A stretch of DNA of 45,479 nucleotides, from contig CANQGL010000011.1 in the NCBI GenBank assembly GCA_947623185.1, positions 1 to 45,479 on the forward strand. Reading direction: 5' to 3'. The DNA is from an uncultured Lachnospiraceae bacterium (lineage in GTDB: Bacteria; Bacillota; Clostridia; Lachnospirales; Lachnospiraceae). Shown one piece after another: positions 32,866 to 40,768 of the stretch. The position numbers and the translations under genes are program-made. Below the pieces are notes generated by a model. The model searched no databases, had not been told where the DNA came from, and saw only the letters and a list, made by a program, of their open reading frames with translations. The number at the start of each line of letters is the position of its first letter. Position 1 is the first letter of the stretch.

Positions 32866-33570
32866 TCATTGCTGAGCGCGGAAGTAGTACCCTACCCCCC
32901 ATTTCGTATGTACATATTTGGGGTCGCTGGGGCTGGGCTCGATCTTTTCGCGGAGCCTCCGGACATGGACGTCCACCGTGCGGACGTCTCCGCTGTCCGC
33001 GGCCTTATTTCCCCAGACATAGGTAAGCAGCGCTTCACGGCTGTATACTTTATTCGGATTCGTCGCAAGCAGCTCGAGCAGGTCGAATTCCTTCGCGGTC
33101 AGGTTGACCTCCCGCTCATGGATGAACACCCGGCGTCCTTCCCGGTCGATCTTTAAGTCCCCGCAGACGACCGGGCCGCTGGCCGCGCCGCCGCCGTGGC
33201 CTGTCTTGCGTGCGTTTCTGCGCATGATCGCCTTGATCCTCGCCTTGACCTCAAGGATGTTGAACGGTTTCGTGATATAGTCGTCCGCTCCGTATTCGAG
33301 GCCCAGGATCTTATCCATGTCGCTGCCCTTGGCGGTCAGCATGATGATCGGCATCTCCGAGAATTCCCGGATCGCCTGACAGACTTCCAGTCCGTCGTGC
33401 TCCGGCAGCATCACGTCGAGCAGCACGACGTCGTACTCCGTCTGCTTTGCCTTTTCGATCGCTTCGTTTCCGTCATATGCGCAGTCCACTTCCATGCCGT
33501 CCTGTTCCAGGCTGAAGCGGATGCCTTTTACGATTAATCTTTCGTCGTCGACTACCAAAACCCTTGCCAT
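32866..33570 (-). CDS. OmpR/PhoB-family response regulator, no adjacent kinase
   Basis: A 234-residue two-component regulator. Receiver domain: acidic pair Asp8-Asp9, phospho-acceptor Asp52 (LLDVMLPEHDG), Thr79 and Lys101 (TKPFN). The winged-helix output domain ends with TVDVHVRRLREKIEPSPSDPKYVHTKWGVGYYF (outline), close to WalR/VicR types. All key residues are intact. In relatives a histidine kinase gene usually follows; here the small amber-interrupted frame does, so the cognate kinase must be elsewhere. AGGAGG precedes the ATG. It follows comEA by 13-14 bases. Confidence 0.92.
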   Translation of the reverse strand: MARVLVVDDERLIVKGIRFSLEQDGMEVDCAYDGNEAIEKAKQTEYDVVLLDVMLPEHDGLEVCQAIREFSEMPIIMLTAKGSDMDKILGLEYGADDYITKPFNILEVKARIKAIMRRNARKTGHGGGAASGPVVCGDLKIDREGRRVFIHEREVNLTAKEFDLLELLATNPNKVYSREALLTYVWGNKAADSGDVRTVDVHVRRLREKIEPSPSDPKYVHTKWGVGYYFRAQQ

Positions 33571-33583
33571 CTTATCCTCCTGC

Positions 33584-34162
33584 TCAGACCGTGATCCGGT
33601 CTTTTATCTTCTCGAAAACGGCATTTTTGATGCCCGGAACGTTCATGAGCTCTTCGGCGGATCCGAACCCGCCGGACCGCTCGCGGTAGCGGATGATGTC
33701 GTCCGCCCTGGACGCTCCGATCCCCGGCAGCGTCATGAGCTCATCCTTCGCGGATGTGTTGAGGTTCACCAGGCCGCCGGATCCGCCGTTCTCCGACCTG
33801 TTTCGGACTTCCTCCTGTCCCGGGACCGTGATCTTCATGCCGTCGGCGATCACCGCCGCCAGATTCAGGGAACTCTCCGACGCCTCCTCGGTAAAGCCGC
33901 CCGCCGCCTCCACCGCTTCAAAGATCCTGCTGCCCTCGGGGAGCAGATAGACCCCCGGAGCCCTGACCTCGCCGCAGACATGGACGTAACATTCCGCGGT
34001 CTCTTCCGCCTCGCTTCCGGCTTCCGAAGGCCCGCTCGCAGCCGCCGGTCCCCGCTCCGGGAGCCGTTCGGCCTCTCCGCCGGGTCCAAAAGCCGCATAA
34101 CAAAACCCGGCTACGATAAAGAACGCCACAGCCGCCGCGATTTTCCAGTATTTTTTCAACAT
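33584..34162 (-). CDS. ComEA-like helix-hairpin-helix DNA-binding protein
   Basis: A 192-residue membrane-anchored DNA-binding protein. One N-terminal helix (IAAAVAFFIVAGFCYAAF) is followed by an acidic Ala/Gly/Ser linker, an SLBB domain (VHVCGEVRAPGVYLLPEGSR) and two helix-hairpin-helix motifs (LMTLPGIGASRADDIIRYR and LMNVPGIKNAVFEKIKD). In competent bacteria ComEA binds incoming DNA outside the membrane. GGGAGG lies 7 bases before the second ATG at 34162; the first ATG at 34168 is too close. comEB/comEC are not adjacent. Confidence 0.9.
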   Translation of the reverse strand: MLKKYWKIAAAVAFFIVAGFCYAAFGPGGEAERLPERGPAAASGPSEAGSEAEETAECYVHVCGEVRAPGVYLLPEGSRIFEAVEAAGGFTEEASESSLNLAAVIADGMKITVPGQEEVRNRSENGGSGGLVNLNTSAKDELMTLPGIGASRADDIIRYRERSGGFGSAEELMNVPGIKNAVFEKIKDRITV

Positions 34163-34213
34163 ATTCATACCTCCCGGAACCGTTCTCCAGAAGATATTGT
34201 TCTGCCACTCTCT

Positions 34214-34242
34214 ATTCTATCGGAACATGACGGTAAAAACAA
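34214..34242 (-). promoter_or_regulatory. Promoter of the comEA gene run
   Basis: TTGTTT (34237-34242), exactly 17 bases, TAGAAT (34214-34219) on the minus strand, about 50 bases before the comEA start. It can drive the whole run down to udk. Confidence 0.6.
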
Positions 34243-34279
34243 GATGAAATTTAAAAACTTTCCATATTTATCCGCGGCC

Positions 34280-34714
34280 TCATCCCTGCCATCTGAATAT
34301 AACGATCCCCGCGATCGCGACCGCCGCGCCGATCAGTTTCTTCCATTCAAACCCGGTCTTATCGACGCCGAACATGCCGAAGACCTCGACGATATACGAC
34401 ACAAGGATCTGCGTCACGACGATCAGCAGCGTCGCTTTCGCCGGTCCGAGGCTGTCCATGCTCTTAATGACCGTCCAGGTGATGAACGCGCCCATCACGC
34501 CGCCGAGCAGCATATACCGGTGACCGGCGGAGAACATACCCCAGATCTCGCCGCAGCCCGTGGAAAAATACAGGACCACGCAGGTCAGAAACGCGGTGAG
34601 CTGCACCCATCCGGCCGCGGCCCAGATGCTGCTCTGTTTGGTGATCTCCGTATTAAATACGCCCTGCAGGCTCATAAGCGCCCCGGAGATCAGCGCAGCA
34701 AAGATACCCCACAT
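34280..34714 (-). CDS. DUF606/YdcZ-type DMT-superfamily permease
   Basis: A 144-residue membrane protein of four to five helices. WGIFAALISGALMSLQGVFNTEI, the GGVMGAFITWTVIKSMDSLGPAKATLLIVVTQILVSYIVE block (outline) and the end GAAVAIAGIVIF are typical of the half-size DUF606 family in the drug/metabolite transporter superfamily. These proteins often work as dimers. The ribosome binding site GGAGG lies in the 3' arm of the folD terminator hairpin. Confidence 0.85.
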   Translation of the reverse strand: MWGIFAALISGALMSLQGVFNTEITKQSSIWAAAGWVQLTAFLTCVVLYFSTGCGEIWGMFSAGHRYMLLGGVMGAFITWTVIKSMDSLGPAKATLLIVVTQILVSYIVEVFGMFGVDKTGFEWKKLIGAAVAIAGIVIFRWQG

Positions 34715-34768
34715 ATAAAAAACCTCCTCGGAGATGAATTAACGTTAGTATTCCATCTCCGGGAGGTT
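34715..34768 (-). terminator. folD terminator that also holds the next gene's ribosome site
   Basis: AACCTCC-T-CGGAGATG (34721-34736) pairs with CATCTCCGGGAGGTT (34754-34768): a 15-bp stem with one bulged base. On the minus strand it is followed by six T. The 3' arm carries GAGGAGG, 8 bases before the ATG of the DUF606 gene, so folding both ends folD transcripts and masks that site. Confidence 0.75.
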
Positions 34769-34783
34769 TCTATTCCCGTGCCC

Positions 34784-35626
34784 TTATCCTCTGCGCCGTT
34801 TTGCAGCCAGCGCAAGGTGTTTTGCAAGTACCGCCGTCGTCACCGCGCCGACTCCGCCGGGCACCGGCGTTGCGGCCGAGGCGGCGTTTTCCAGACCTTC
34901 CCATTTCACGTCGCCGCAGAGTTTTCCGTTTTCATCCACGTTGATCCCGACGTCGATGACGACCGCTCCGTCCGCGACGTGCTCTTCCGTGATCATGCCC
35001 GCTTTTCCCGCGGCGGCGATCAGAATGTCCGCCTCGCGGCAGACAGCCTTCAGATCTTTCGTCCGCGTGTGGCAGACCGTGACCGTCGCGTTCTCCTTAA
35101 GGAGCAGCATCGAAAGCGGGCGGCCGACCACCATGCTGCGGCCGACTACCACCGCGCGCGCGCCGGTCATGGGGATCTCATTCGCCCGCAGGACCTCAAT
35201 GACGGCTTCCGCCGTGCACGGCGCAAATCCGTCGGCCTCGCCGGCAAAGATCTTCGCCGCGTTGATCGGGCTGATCCCGTCGATGTCCTTTTCCGGGCGG
35301 ATCAGCGTTTCCGCCAGGCGGCCGCCGATCTGTTTCGGGAGTGGAAGGAACAGCAGGATCCCGTCGATCGCGTCGTCGTTGTTGATCTTCCCGAACTCAC
35401 GCTTAAAATCTTCCTCGGAAATGTCTTCCGGGAACGCGTAGGACCGCGCCTCCATGCCGAACGCCGCGATCTTCTTCATGGCGTTCCTCTCGTACGAGAG
35501 GTCATCCGCGCGTTCCCCCACGCGGACGATCGCCGCGACCGGCACATGCCCGTTCAGACCGGCAGTCAGCTTCTCGGTCTCTTCCTTAAGTTTTGCCGAT
35601 ACCTCGGCTCCTTTTAATACCTTCAT
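34784..35626 (-). CDS. folD: Bifunctional methylenetetrahydrofolate dehydrogenase/cyclohydrolase
   Basis: A 280-residue FolD that interconverts methylene-, methenyl- and formyl-tetrahydrofolate. The active-site region SYERNAMKKIAA carries the catalytic Lys. GILLFLPLPKQIGG, DIDGISPINAAKIFAGEADGFAPCTAEA (outline) and the NADP-binding VVGRSMVVGRPLSMLLL are typical, as is the end PVPGGVGAVTTAVLAKH. Length fits. AAAGGAAT precedes the ATG. Confidence 0.95.
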   Translation of the reverse strand: MKVLKGAEVSAKLKEETEKLTAGLNGHVPVAAIVRVGERADDLSYERNAMKKIAAFGMEARSYAFPEDISEEDFKREFGKINNDDAIDGILLFLPLPKQIGGRLAETLIRPEKDIDGISPINAAKIFAGEADGFAPCTAEAVIEVLRANEIPMTGARAVVVGRSMVVGRPLSMLLLKENATVTVCHTRTKDLKAVCREADILIAAAGKAGMITEEHVADGAVVIDVGINVDENGKLCGDVKWEGLENAASAATPVPGGVGAVTTAVLAKHLALAAKRRRG

Positions 35627-35698
35627 TCCGATTCCTTTCTGTGTGGGAGACGGACCGGCCCAAACCGCCCGTCCCGTTTATATGTGTCCGTATTTCTT

Positions 35699-36016
35699 TT
35701 ACAGCAGCAGTTCCGCAAGATAGACCGCCACGATCGCCGAGCAGGCCACCGTCACCAGTCCCTTCCGGCGGTAACTGAGGACCAGCGCCACCGCCGTCCC
35801 GATCAGGGCCGAGACCGGATTCCCCGTAGATGAGAAAACATCCGGGAACGTCATCGCCCCCAGGACCGCATAGGGCGTATAATCCAGAAATGACCGAATA
35901 TAGCGCGATTTGATCTGCCGCCGGAAAACGGTAAGAGGCAGCACGCGCGGGATGTACGTTACCGCGGCCATGATGAAAATGCAGATCACGACGCGTTTCA
36001 TATCCATTGCAGCCAT
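35699..36016 (-). CDS. azlD: AzlD-family branched-chain amino acid exporter subunit
   Basis: A 105-residue membrane protein of four helices. VTYIPRVLPLTVFRR, SRYIRSFLDYTPYAVLGAMTFPDVF and the helix ending TAVALVLSYRR are AzlD features. It pairs with AzlC to export branched-chain amino acids. Its ATG overlaps the azlC stop by one base (TGATG). Confidence 0.9.
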   Translation of the reverse strand: MAAMDMKRVVICIFIMAAVTYIPRVLPLTVFRRQIKSRYIRSFLDYTPYAVLGAMTFPDVFSSTGNPVSALIGTAVALVLSYRRKGLVTVACSAIVAVYLAELLL

Positions 36017-36753
36017 CAGTCCCCACCTCCTTCTTCCGTTTCGGTCTCCGCTTTCTTCTCATCCCTCGGGAACAGCGCCGCCCCGATCCCGGCTCCCAGG
36101 ACCGTCGCCAGGATAATGCGGAACCCCGAAGAGATGAAAGAAAACACCGGAATATACATGATCGCGCAGTTTACCGCGACCGCGATGAGCACGATCGCAA
36201 AAACATGGAACGAATCCCTTGCCGCAGGTACGATCAGCGCGATGAACATGCCGTAAAGCGCGATCCCCATCGCGCTCTGGAGCGCCTCGGGAAGCAGCAT
36301 CGAAATACTCGCTCCCAGGAGCGTTCCGATGTTCCAGCCCGCGATCGGCGGGATGATCAGGCCGAACAGGTAGGACGCGTACAGGGTCCCCTTGTGCAGG
36401 GAAGCGACGACAAACGTCTCATCCGTGACGCCGAAACCGAAGATCATGCGTTTTAAGGTGCCCGTCCCTTCCGCCAGCCGCTGCGTCAGCGACAGCGACA
36501 TCAGCATATATCGGATATTGATCATAAAGGTCGTCAGGGCGATCTCCAGATAGCCGCCGCCCTGCAGGATCAGATTGGTCCCCGCGAACTGTCCCGCGCT
36601 CGTCAGGTTCGTCAGCGAGATCAGACAGGCCGCCCACACCGGCAGGCCGCCGGACACGGCGATGAATCCGAACGTAAACGCCACCGGCACATAGCCGAGT
36701 CCGATCGGAAGGCCGTTGCGCATCCCCCGCGCCATTTCCCTTTTCCAGTTCAT
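36016..36753 (-). CDS. azlC: AzlC-family branched-chain amino acid exporter permease
   Basis: A 245-residue AzlC with about seven helices. LPIGLGYVPVAFTFGFIAV, SLTNLTSAGQFAGTNLI, NIRYMLMSLSLTQRL and FGFGVTDETFVVA are conserved family blocks. GGGGAG precedes the ATG. It forms a two-gene unit with azlD. Confidence 0.92.
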   Translation of the reverse strand: MNWKREMARGMRNGLPIGLGYVPVAFTFGFIAVSGGLPVWAACLISLTNLTSAGQFAGTNLILQGGGYLEIALTTFMINIRYMLMSLSLTQRLAEGTGTLKRMIFGFGVTDETFVVASLHKGTLYASYLFGLIIPPIAGWNIGTLLGASISMLLPEALQSAMGIALYGMFIALIVPAARDSFHVFAIVLIAVAVNCAIMYIPVFSFISSGFRIILATVLGAGIGAALFPRDEKKAETETEEGGGD

Positions 36754-36805
36754 CTTTTGCTCTCCCCTTCACGCCCCGTCTGCGTGAATAAATCGATGTG
36801 TTTTT

Positions 36806-36834
36806 ATAATATCACATCCCGCCCGAATCGGCAA
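36806..36834 (-). promoter_or_regulatory. azlCD promoter
   Basis: TTGCCG (36829-36834), 17 bases, TATTAT (36806-36811) preceded by TGA (extended -10), minus strand, about 50 bases before azlC. Confidence 0.7.
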
Positions 36835-36864
36835 GAAGCGGATATTTCGGACCCCGGAGACCGT

Positions 36865-36902
36865 AATGAATATTTCTGCGAATAAATTTATAAAAATTCA
36901 TT
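36865..36902. promoter_or_regulatory. Two tandem candidate ARG boxes upstream of argG
   Basis: AATTTATAAAAATTCATT (36885-36902) agrees with the Bacillus ARG box CATGAATAAAAATKCAAK at 14 of 18 positions by my count. AATGAATATTTCTGCGAA (36865-36882) agrees at 11 of 18. The boxes are 2 bases apart, the tandem layout bound by ArgR hexamers. They lie just upstream of the argG -35. Confidence 0.6.
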
Positions 36903-36909
36903 TTTGCGC

Positions 36910-36938
36910 TTGACATTTCTTTTCTTTCGTTGTATAGT
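36910..36938 (+). promoter_or_regulatory. argG promoter
   Basis: TTGACA (36910-36915), exactly 17 bases, TATAGT (36933-36938). The leader to the ATG is about 75 bases and contains a short CCGGC/GCCGG hairpin. Confidence 0.85.
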
Positions 36939-37020
36939 GGGAAAGCACGAAAAAGACCGGCCGCGCTGCCGGCTTACATAGTATACTGATCGATACGACC
37001 ATATCGGAAGGAGAAGGGTA

Positions 37021-38232
37021 ATGAAAGAAAAAGTTGTTTTGGCATATTCCGGAGGACTGGACACAACGGTCCTGATCCCGTGGCTGAAAGAGAATTATGA
37101 TTACGACGTCATCTGCGTCTGCATCGACGTCGGACAGGGCAACGAGCTGGACGGGCTCGAAGAGCGCGCGAAGTACTGCGGCGCTTCCAAACTTTACATT
37201 GAGCATGTCGTCGACGAGTTCTGCGACGAATACATCGCTCCCTGCGTAAAGGCGAACGCCACCTACGAGAACAAATATCTGCTGGGCACCGCGATGGCCC
37301 GCCCGCTGATCGCAAAGATCCTTGTCGACATCGCCAAGAAAGAGGGCGCTGTCGCCATCTGCCACGGCGCTACCGGAAAGGGCAACGACCAGGTGCGTTT
37401 TGAGCTGGGCATCAAGGCTCTGGCTCCCGAAATGAAGATCATCGCTCCGTGGCGTACCTGGAGCATCCAGTCGCGTGAAGAAGAACTGGAATACTGCGCG
37501 GCTCACAAGATCGACCTTCCGTTCAAGGCCGACAACAGCTACAGCCGCGACCGCAACATCTGGCACATCAGCCACGAGGGACTTGAGCTGGAAGATCCGG
37601 CGCAGGCTCCGAATTACGACCACATGCTGGTCCTCGGCGTGACGCCCGAGAAAGCTCCGGAAGAGGAAGTCGAGATCTCGATCTCCTTTGAGAAGGGCGT
37701 ACCGGTCGCTTTAAACGGCGAAAAGATGAAATTCTCCGTGCTGCTCGAAAAGCTCAACAAACTCGGCGGCGAGCACGGCATCGGGATCACGGACATCGTC
37801 GAAAACCGTATGGTCGGCATGAAATCCCGCGGCGTCTACGAGACCCCCGGCGGAACGATCCTGATCGAGGCGCACAAGCAGCTCGAAGAACTGATCCTCG
37901 ACAAGGAAACGTTAAAATACAAGAAAAACGTCGATAACGAATATGCGGACGTCGTCTATTCCGCAAAATGGTTCAGCCCGCTGCGCGAGGCGCTGCAGGC
38001 GTTCGTGGAATCCACGCAGCAGTATGTGACCGGCGAATGCAAGATGAAGCTCTACAAGGGCAACATCATCAAGCAGGGAACGACCTCCCCGTATTCGCTG
38101 TACAACGAGAGCATCGCTTCCTTCACGACCGGCGATCTCTACGACCATCACGATGCAACCGGATTCATCAACCTCTACGGTCTGTCCACCAAGGTGCGTG
38201 CGATGCGCATGGCGCAGGTCGAGAAAAAATAA
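37021..38232 (+). CDS. argG: Argininosuccinate synthase
   Basis: A 403-residue ATP-dependent ligase of citrulline and aspartate, the penultimate arginine step. The PP-loop [15 protein letters not shown] is at residues 8-22. Further blocks are [40 protein letters not shown] (outline) and [23 protein letters not shown] stands 7 bases before ATG. argH is not next to it; the gene is alone between two minus-strand units, with its own promoter, ARG boxes and terminator. Confidence 0.97.
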   Translation: MKEKVVLAYSGGLDTTVLIPWLKENYDYDVICVCIDVGQGNELDGLEERAKYCGASKLYIEHVVDEFCDEYIAPCVKANATYENKYLLGTAMARPLIAKILVDIAKKEGAVAICHGATGKGNDQVRFELGIKALAPEMKIIAPWRTWSIQSREEELEYCAAHKIDLPFKADNSYSRDRNIWHISHEGLELEDPAQAPNYDHMLVLGVTPEKAPEEEVEISISFEKGVPVALNGEKMKFSVLLEKLNKLGGEHGIGITDIVENRMVGMKSRGVYETPGGTILIEAHKQLEELILDKETLKYKKNVDNEYADVVYSAKWFSPLREALQAFVESTQQYVTGECKMKLYKGNIIKQGTTSPYSLYNESIASFTTGDLYDHHDATGFINLYGLSTKVRAMRMAQVEKK

Positions 38233-38249
38233 GAAGAAACAAAATAATT

Positions 38250-38283
38250 TCCGCCGGGTCCAGTCTGGATCCGGCGGATTTTT
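38250..38283 (+). terminator. argG terminator
   Basis: TCCGCCGGGTCC, loop AGTCT, GGATCCGGCGGA (12-bp stem, one G-T pair), then TTTTTAT. Confidence 0.92.
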
Positions 38284-38314
38284 ATGCGCTTATCATTCTG
38301 TTTTGCAGGAGCTT

Positions 38315-40234
38315 TTACGCTCCTGTCATTTCATTGAATTTTTCCCACGCCGTCTCGAACCACAGATCGCGTTCCGGAATGGGCCGTACCTGCCGGAAAC
38401 CGCATTCGGGCGCTCCGTCCCGGCATACCGTTTCAAGGATCCGGTCCGCGTGCGCGCCCTGATCCGGCGCGGTCCCCTCGATCAGATAGGAGCCGCGGCT
38501 CCCGCCGCCATCCCTTATGTAGGTTTCGATACTCGCTGCCAGGGCCCGGGCGGTCAGAAGCAGATCCCGGGTGCGGAACGCCTCGGCCGTTTCCGCGGGC
38601 GTATCTGCCGACGCTTCCCGCTCAAGACGCATACCAAGCGCGGCAAGTTCCTTTTCGGCCAGGACCGCCTTATCAAGGCTGCGCATATGCGCGCAGCAGC
38701 GGGTCATCAGCGCGGCCATCGAATCGCGGATCTCCCGCGGACGGCATCCGTTTCTGCTTTTCAGAGCATTCACAAACCCCGTCTCCTGCCTCAGCGTTTC
38801 CCCGGCGATCTTTAAAAACTCTTCCCGGTCCATCGGCTGCTCCCGATACCGGTACCTGATCCTCTGGGCGGCCCTGAGCGCTCCCACCTGTCCGGAATTG
38901 AGCGCCGCTCCGCCGGGACGGTACACGCCGTGGCTCCCGTTCGCCTCGCCGATCGGGAACAGATGCGGGATGTTGCTCTCCCACCAGAGATCGGCGGCCA
39001 GACCGCCGTTGTTATGCTGTGCGCAGACGGCGATCTCCAGCATTTCGGAGGCCAGATCGATCCCGTGGCTGCGGTACAGTTCGATCGCCTTCGGATTCAT
39101 TTTCTTTAAGCGTTCGATCGGTGTCTTGAGCAGACAGCCGCAGTTTTCCAGGTACGAATACGGGACCGGGCGCAGCATGCGAAACGCCTGCTCCCCTTCC
39201 GCGACAAGACCGGCGGGATCGTGCATATAGTCCAGCCACACGCGACGGCCCTTTTCCGTTATCTCTCTGTAGACCAGAACGTCAAGCAGCGAGGAACCGC
39301 CGTTTTCGATCTTTCGGGGATCAAACGGCCACTGATACCCCTTTAAAAACTGCGCCTCGAGCATCTGCTCCGTGTTTCCGAACGCGTCTGCCAGGAACTC
39401 CCGCGGATCGCTTCCGTCCGCGGCAGTGCTGACGTAGCGCGGAAGGACCTGCTGATAGCTGCCCGACACGTTCCAGCGGAATTTCACCGACGTTATGCCG
39501 TACTGCCATTCCGTCAGATTTTTCGCGGCCGCACCGGCTTTCAGAGCAACGCCGGTGCCTCCCGTCTGGCTGGCCGGATACACGGAGGCGGCATATACCC
39601 CAGCCGGGCCTCCGGTGGCCCAGATCACGTTCGTGGCGTTTACGAGCGTCCATGATCCGTCGGTGCCGTATCCCAAAAGTCCGCAGCAGGGTCCGTCGGC
39701 GCCGGCGCGCAGCAAAGAGACCGCCAGCACGCCGTCAAGGATCTTAAGCCCACGCTCCGCCGCGCGGCGCTGCAGGCGCTCCGTCATGAACCGGCTCGTC
39801 AGCGGTCCCGCCGATGTGGCCCGCATAGCGGGATCATGATCCGTTTTATAGCCGATATACTCTCCCGTTTCGTTATGCGGAAACGGCACGCCCGCCTCGC
39901 AGAGGTAGAAAAAGCAGCGCACGCTCCCCGCCGCCTCGCAGAGAGCAAGATCGCCGTCCATGCTTTCTCCCTCGAACAGGGTCCGCGCCATCTGCTCCAC
40001 ACTGTCCGGGCTGCCGCCGGATAAGGTCAGCTTATAATATGTCTGCTTGTCGCTGCCGGTATTGCGGGAGGTCCCCATGTTGAGTCCCTCGGTCAGCAGG
40101 ATAATGTCCTTCTGCCCCAGATCCAGGAGCCGGTTCGCCGCCGCAAAGGCCGCCGCGCCGCTGCCTGTGATGACCGTATTACATTCGATATAACGCACCG
40201 GTGTTTCGCAGACCGTCAGAAACTTTTCTTCCAT
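38315..40234 (-). CDS. FAD-dependent oxidoreductase (fumarate reductase/aspartate oxidase-like)
   Basis: A 639-residue flavoprotein. The FAD loop is VITGSGAAAFAAA near residues 21-33. The substrate-domain blocks resemble the succinate dehydrogenase/fumarate reductase flavoprotein group: IWATGGPAGVYA, then HNNGGLAADLWWESNIPHLFPIGEANGSHGVYRPGGAALNSGQVGA (outline), which holds the usual HxxGG-type and FAD-ribityl sites. The C-terminal helical domain is present. No Fe-S or cytochrome subunit adjoins. The start is uncertain: ATG at 40234 lies 4 bases after the HIT gene stop, and an ATG at 40246 overlaps it; neither has a strong ribosome site, suggesting coupling. Confidence 0.75.
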   Translation of the reverse strand: MEEKFLTVCETPVRYIECNTVITGSGAAAFAAANRLLDLGQKDIILLTEGLNMGTSRNTGSDKQTYYKLTLSGGSPDSVEQMARTLFEGESMDGDLALCEAAGSVRCFFYLCEAGVPFPHNETGEYIGYKTDHDPAMRATSAGPLTSRFMTERLQRRAAERGLKILDGVLAVSLLRAGADGPCCGLLGYGTDGSWTLVNATNVIWATGGPAGVYAASVYPASQTGGTGVALKAGAAAKNLTEWQYGITSVKFRWNVSGSYQQVLPRYVSTAADGSDPREFLADAFGNTEQMLEAQFLKGYQWPFDPRKIENGGSSLLDVLVYREITEKGRRVWLDYMHDPAGLVAEGEQAFRMLRPVPYSYLENCGCLLKTPIERLKKMNPKAIELYRSHGIDLASEMLEIAVCAQHNNGGLAADLWWESNIPHLFPIGEANGSHGVYRPGGAALNSGQVGALRAAQRIRYRYREQPMDREEFLKIAGETLRQETGFVNALKSRNGCRPREIRDSMAALMTRCCAHMRSLDKAVLAEKELAALGMRLEREASADTPAETAEAFRTRDLLLTARALAASIETYIRDGGGSRGSYLIEGTAPDQGAHADRILETVCRDGAPECGFRQVRPIPERDLWFETAWEKFNEMTGA

Positions 40235-40238
40235 AAGA

Positions 40239-40658
40239 TCACGCATTCAGCTGCGCACGCAGATCCGCCACCATCTGTGCGTACTCTTCGTCGCTGAGAA
40301 GCTTTTTGGGAAGCTTGTCGTCGAAGGGCTCGTTCCAGTTCAGTCCGTCCCGGTACTTCGGCACCACATGGACATGCACATGCGGAACGCCGTCGCCGTA
40401 TGTCGCATAGTTGATCTTGTCCGGATGGTACAGCGTATAGACCGCCTTCGCCACTTTGGCGACATCGGCAAAATATCCGGCGTTTTCTTCCGGCGTGAGC
40501 TGGAAGTATTCGGTCTTGTGATCCTTGAAGGCCACGATACAACGGCCTCTGTGCTTCTGGTCGCGGTTTAAATAAACTTTACTGTACGGAAGTTCGCAGA
40601 TTTCGATCATCAGGCTGCGAAGCTTTTCGCCGTTCTCGCAGTAAAAACAGTCGTTCAT
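40239..40658 (-). CDS. HIT-family nucleotide-binding hydrolase
   Basis: A 139-residue histidine-triad protein. The triad is HVHVHVVPK near residue 93-101, with the preceding GDGVPH. The N-terminal MNDCFYC has a CxxC-like start as in many Firmicute HIT proteins but lacks the full zinc set. Such proteins hydrolyse nucleoside phosphoramidates or dinucleotides. AAGGAG lies 10 bases before the ATG; a TTG one codon upstream is an alternative start. The stop touches the FAD oxidoreductase gene, so the two are probably co-translated. Confidence 0.88.
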   Translation of the reverse strand: MNDCFYCENGEKLRSLMIEICELPYSKVYLNRDQKHRGRCIVAFKDHKTEYFQLTPEENAGYFADVAKVAKAVYTLYHPDKINYATYGDGVPHVHVHVVPKYRDGLNWNEPFDDKLPKKLLSDEEYAQMVADLRAQLNA

Positions 40659-40768
40659 CAAATTGCATCTCCTTTTTATGATGAAAATGTGTTAAACTAT
40701 ACATAAAAGCAGTACCGTGCCGGTGCCGGTCACAGCCTGCTTCCGATAAAGTGAAAGGAGCGTCTTCC

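Larger units (their letters stand above)
32648..32869 (-). pseudogene. Small frame with in-frame TAG between regulator and GNAT
   Basis: The ATG at 32869 overlaps the response-regulator stop as ATGA and opens a frame of 49 codons (MSRAEADKEEIAHACMRAIS...) to a TAG at 32720-32722. In the same frame a further 23 codons run to TGA at 32648-32650, 12 bases before the GNAT start. The region after residue 33 is made of two 20-residue units, ERPRSGGEICPADT and ERPQSGGEIDPANT, encoded by a 60-bp direct repeat; the TAG lies between them. It may be a coupled small gene of 49 residues, or a 73-codon gene broken by the duplication. I do not recognise a family. Confidence 0.4.

Noticed and set aside
33494-35617. 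A 707-codon open frame on the plus strand
   Set aside because: It lies opposite comEA, the DUF606 gene and folD, all with clear families. Its product is Arg/Asp/His-rich with no recognisable domain, as expected from the complement of GC-rich genes.
35627-35698. GGGACGG/CCGTCTCCC inverted repeat after azlD
   Set aside because: Stem needs a 2-base bulge and lacks a T-tract.
36957-36973. Short CCGGC/GCCGG hairpin in the argG leader as a riboswitch or attenuator
   Set aside because: Only 5 bp, no alternative structure, leader peptide or T-tract seen.
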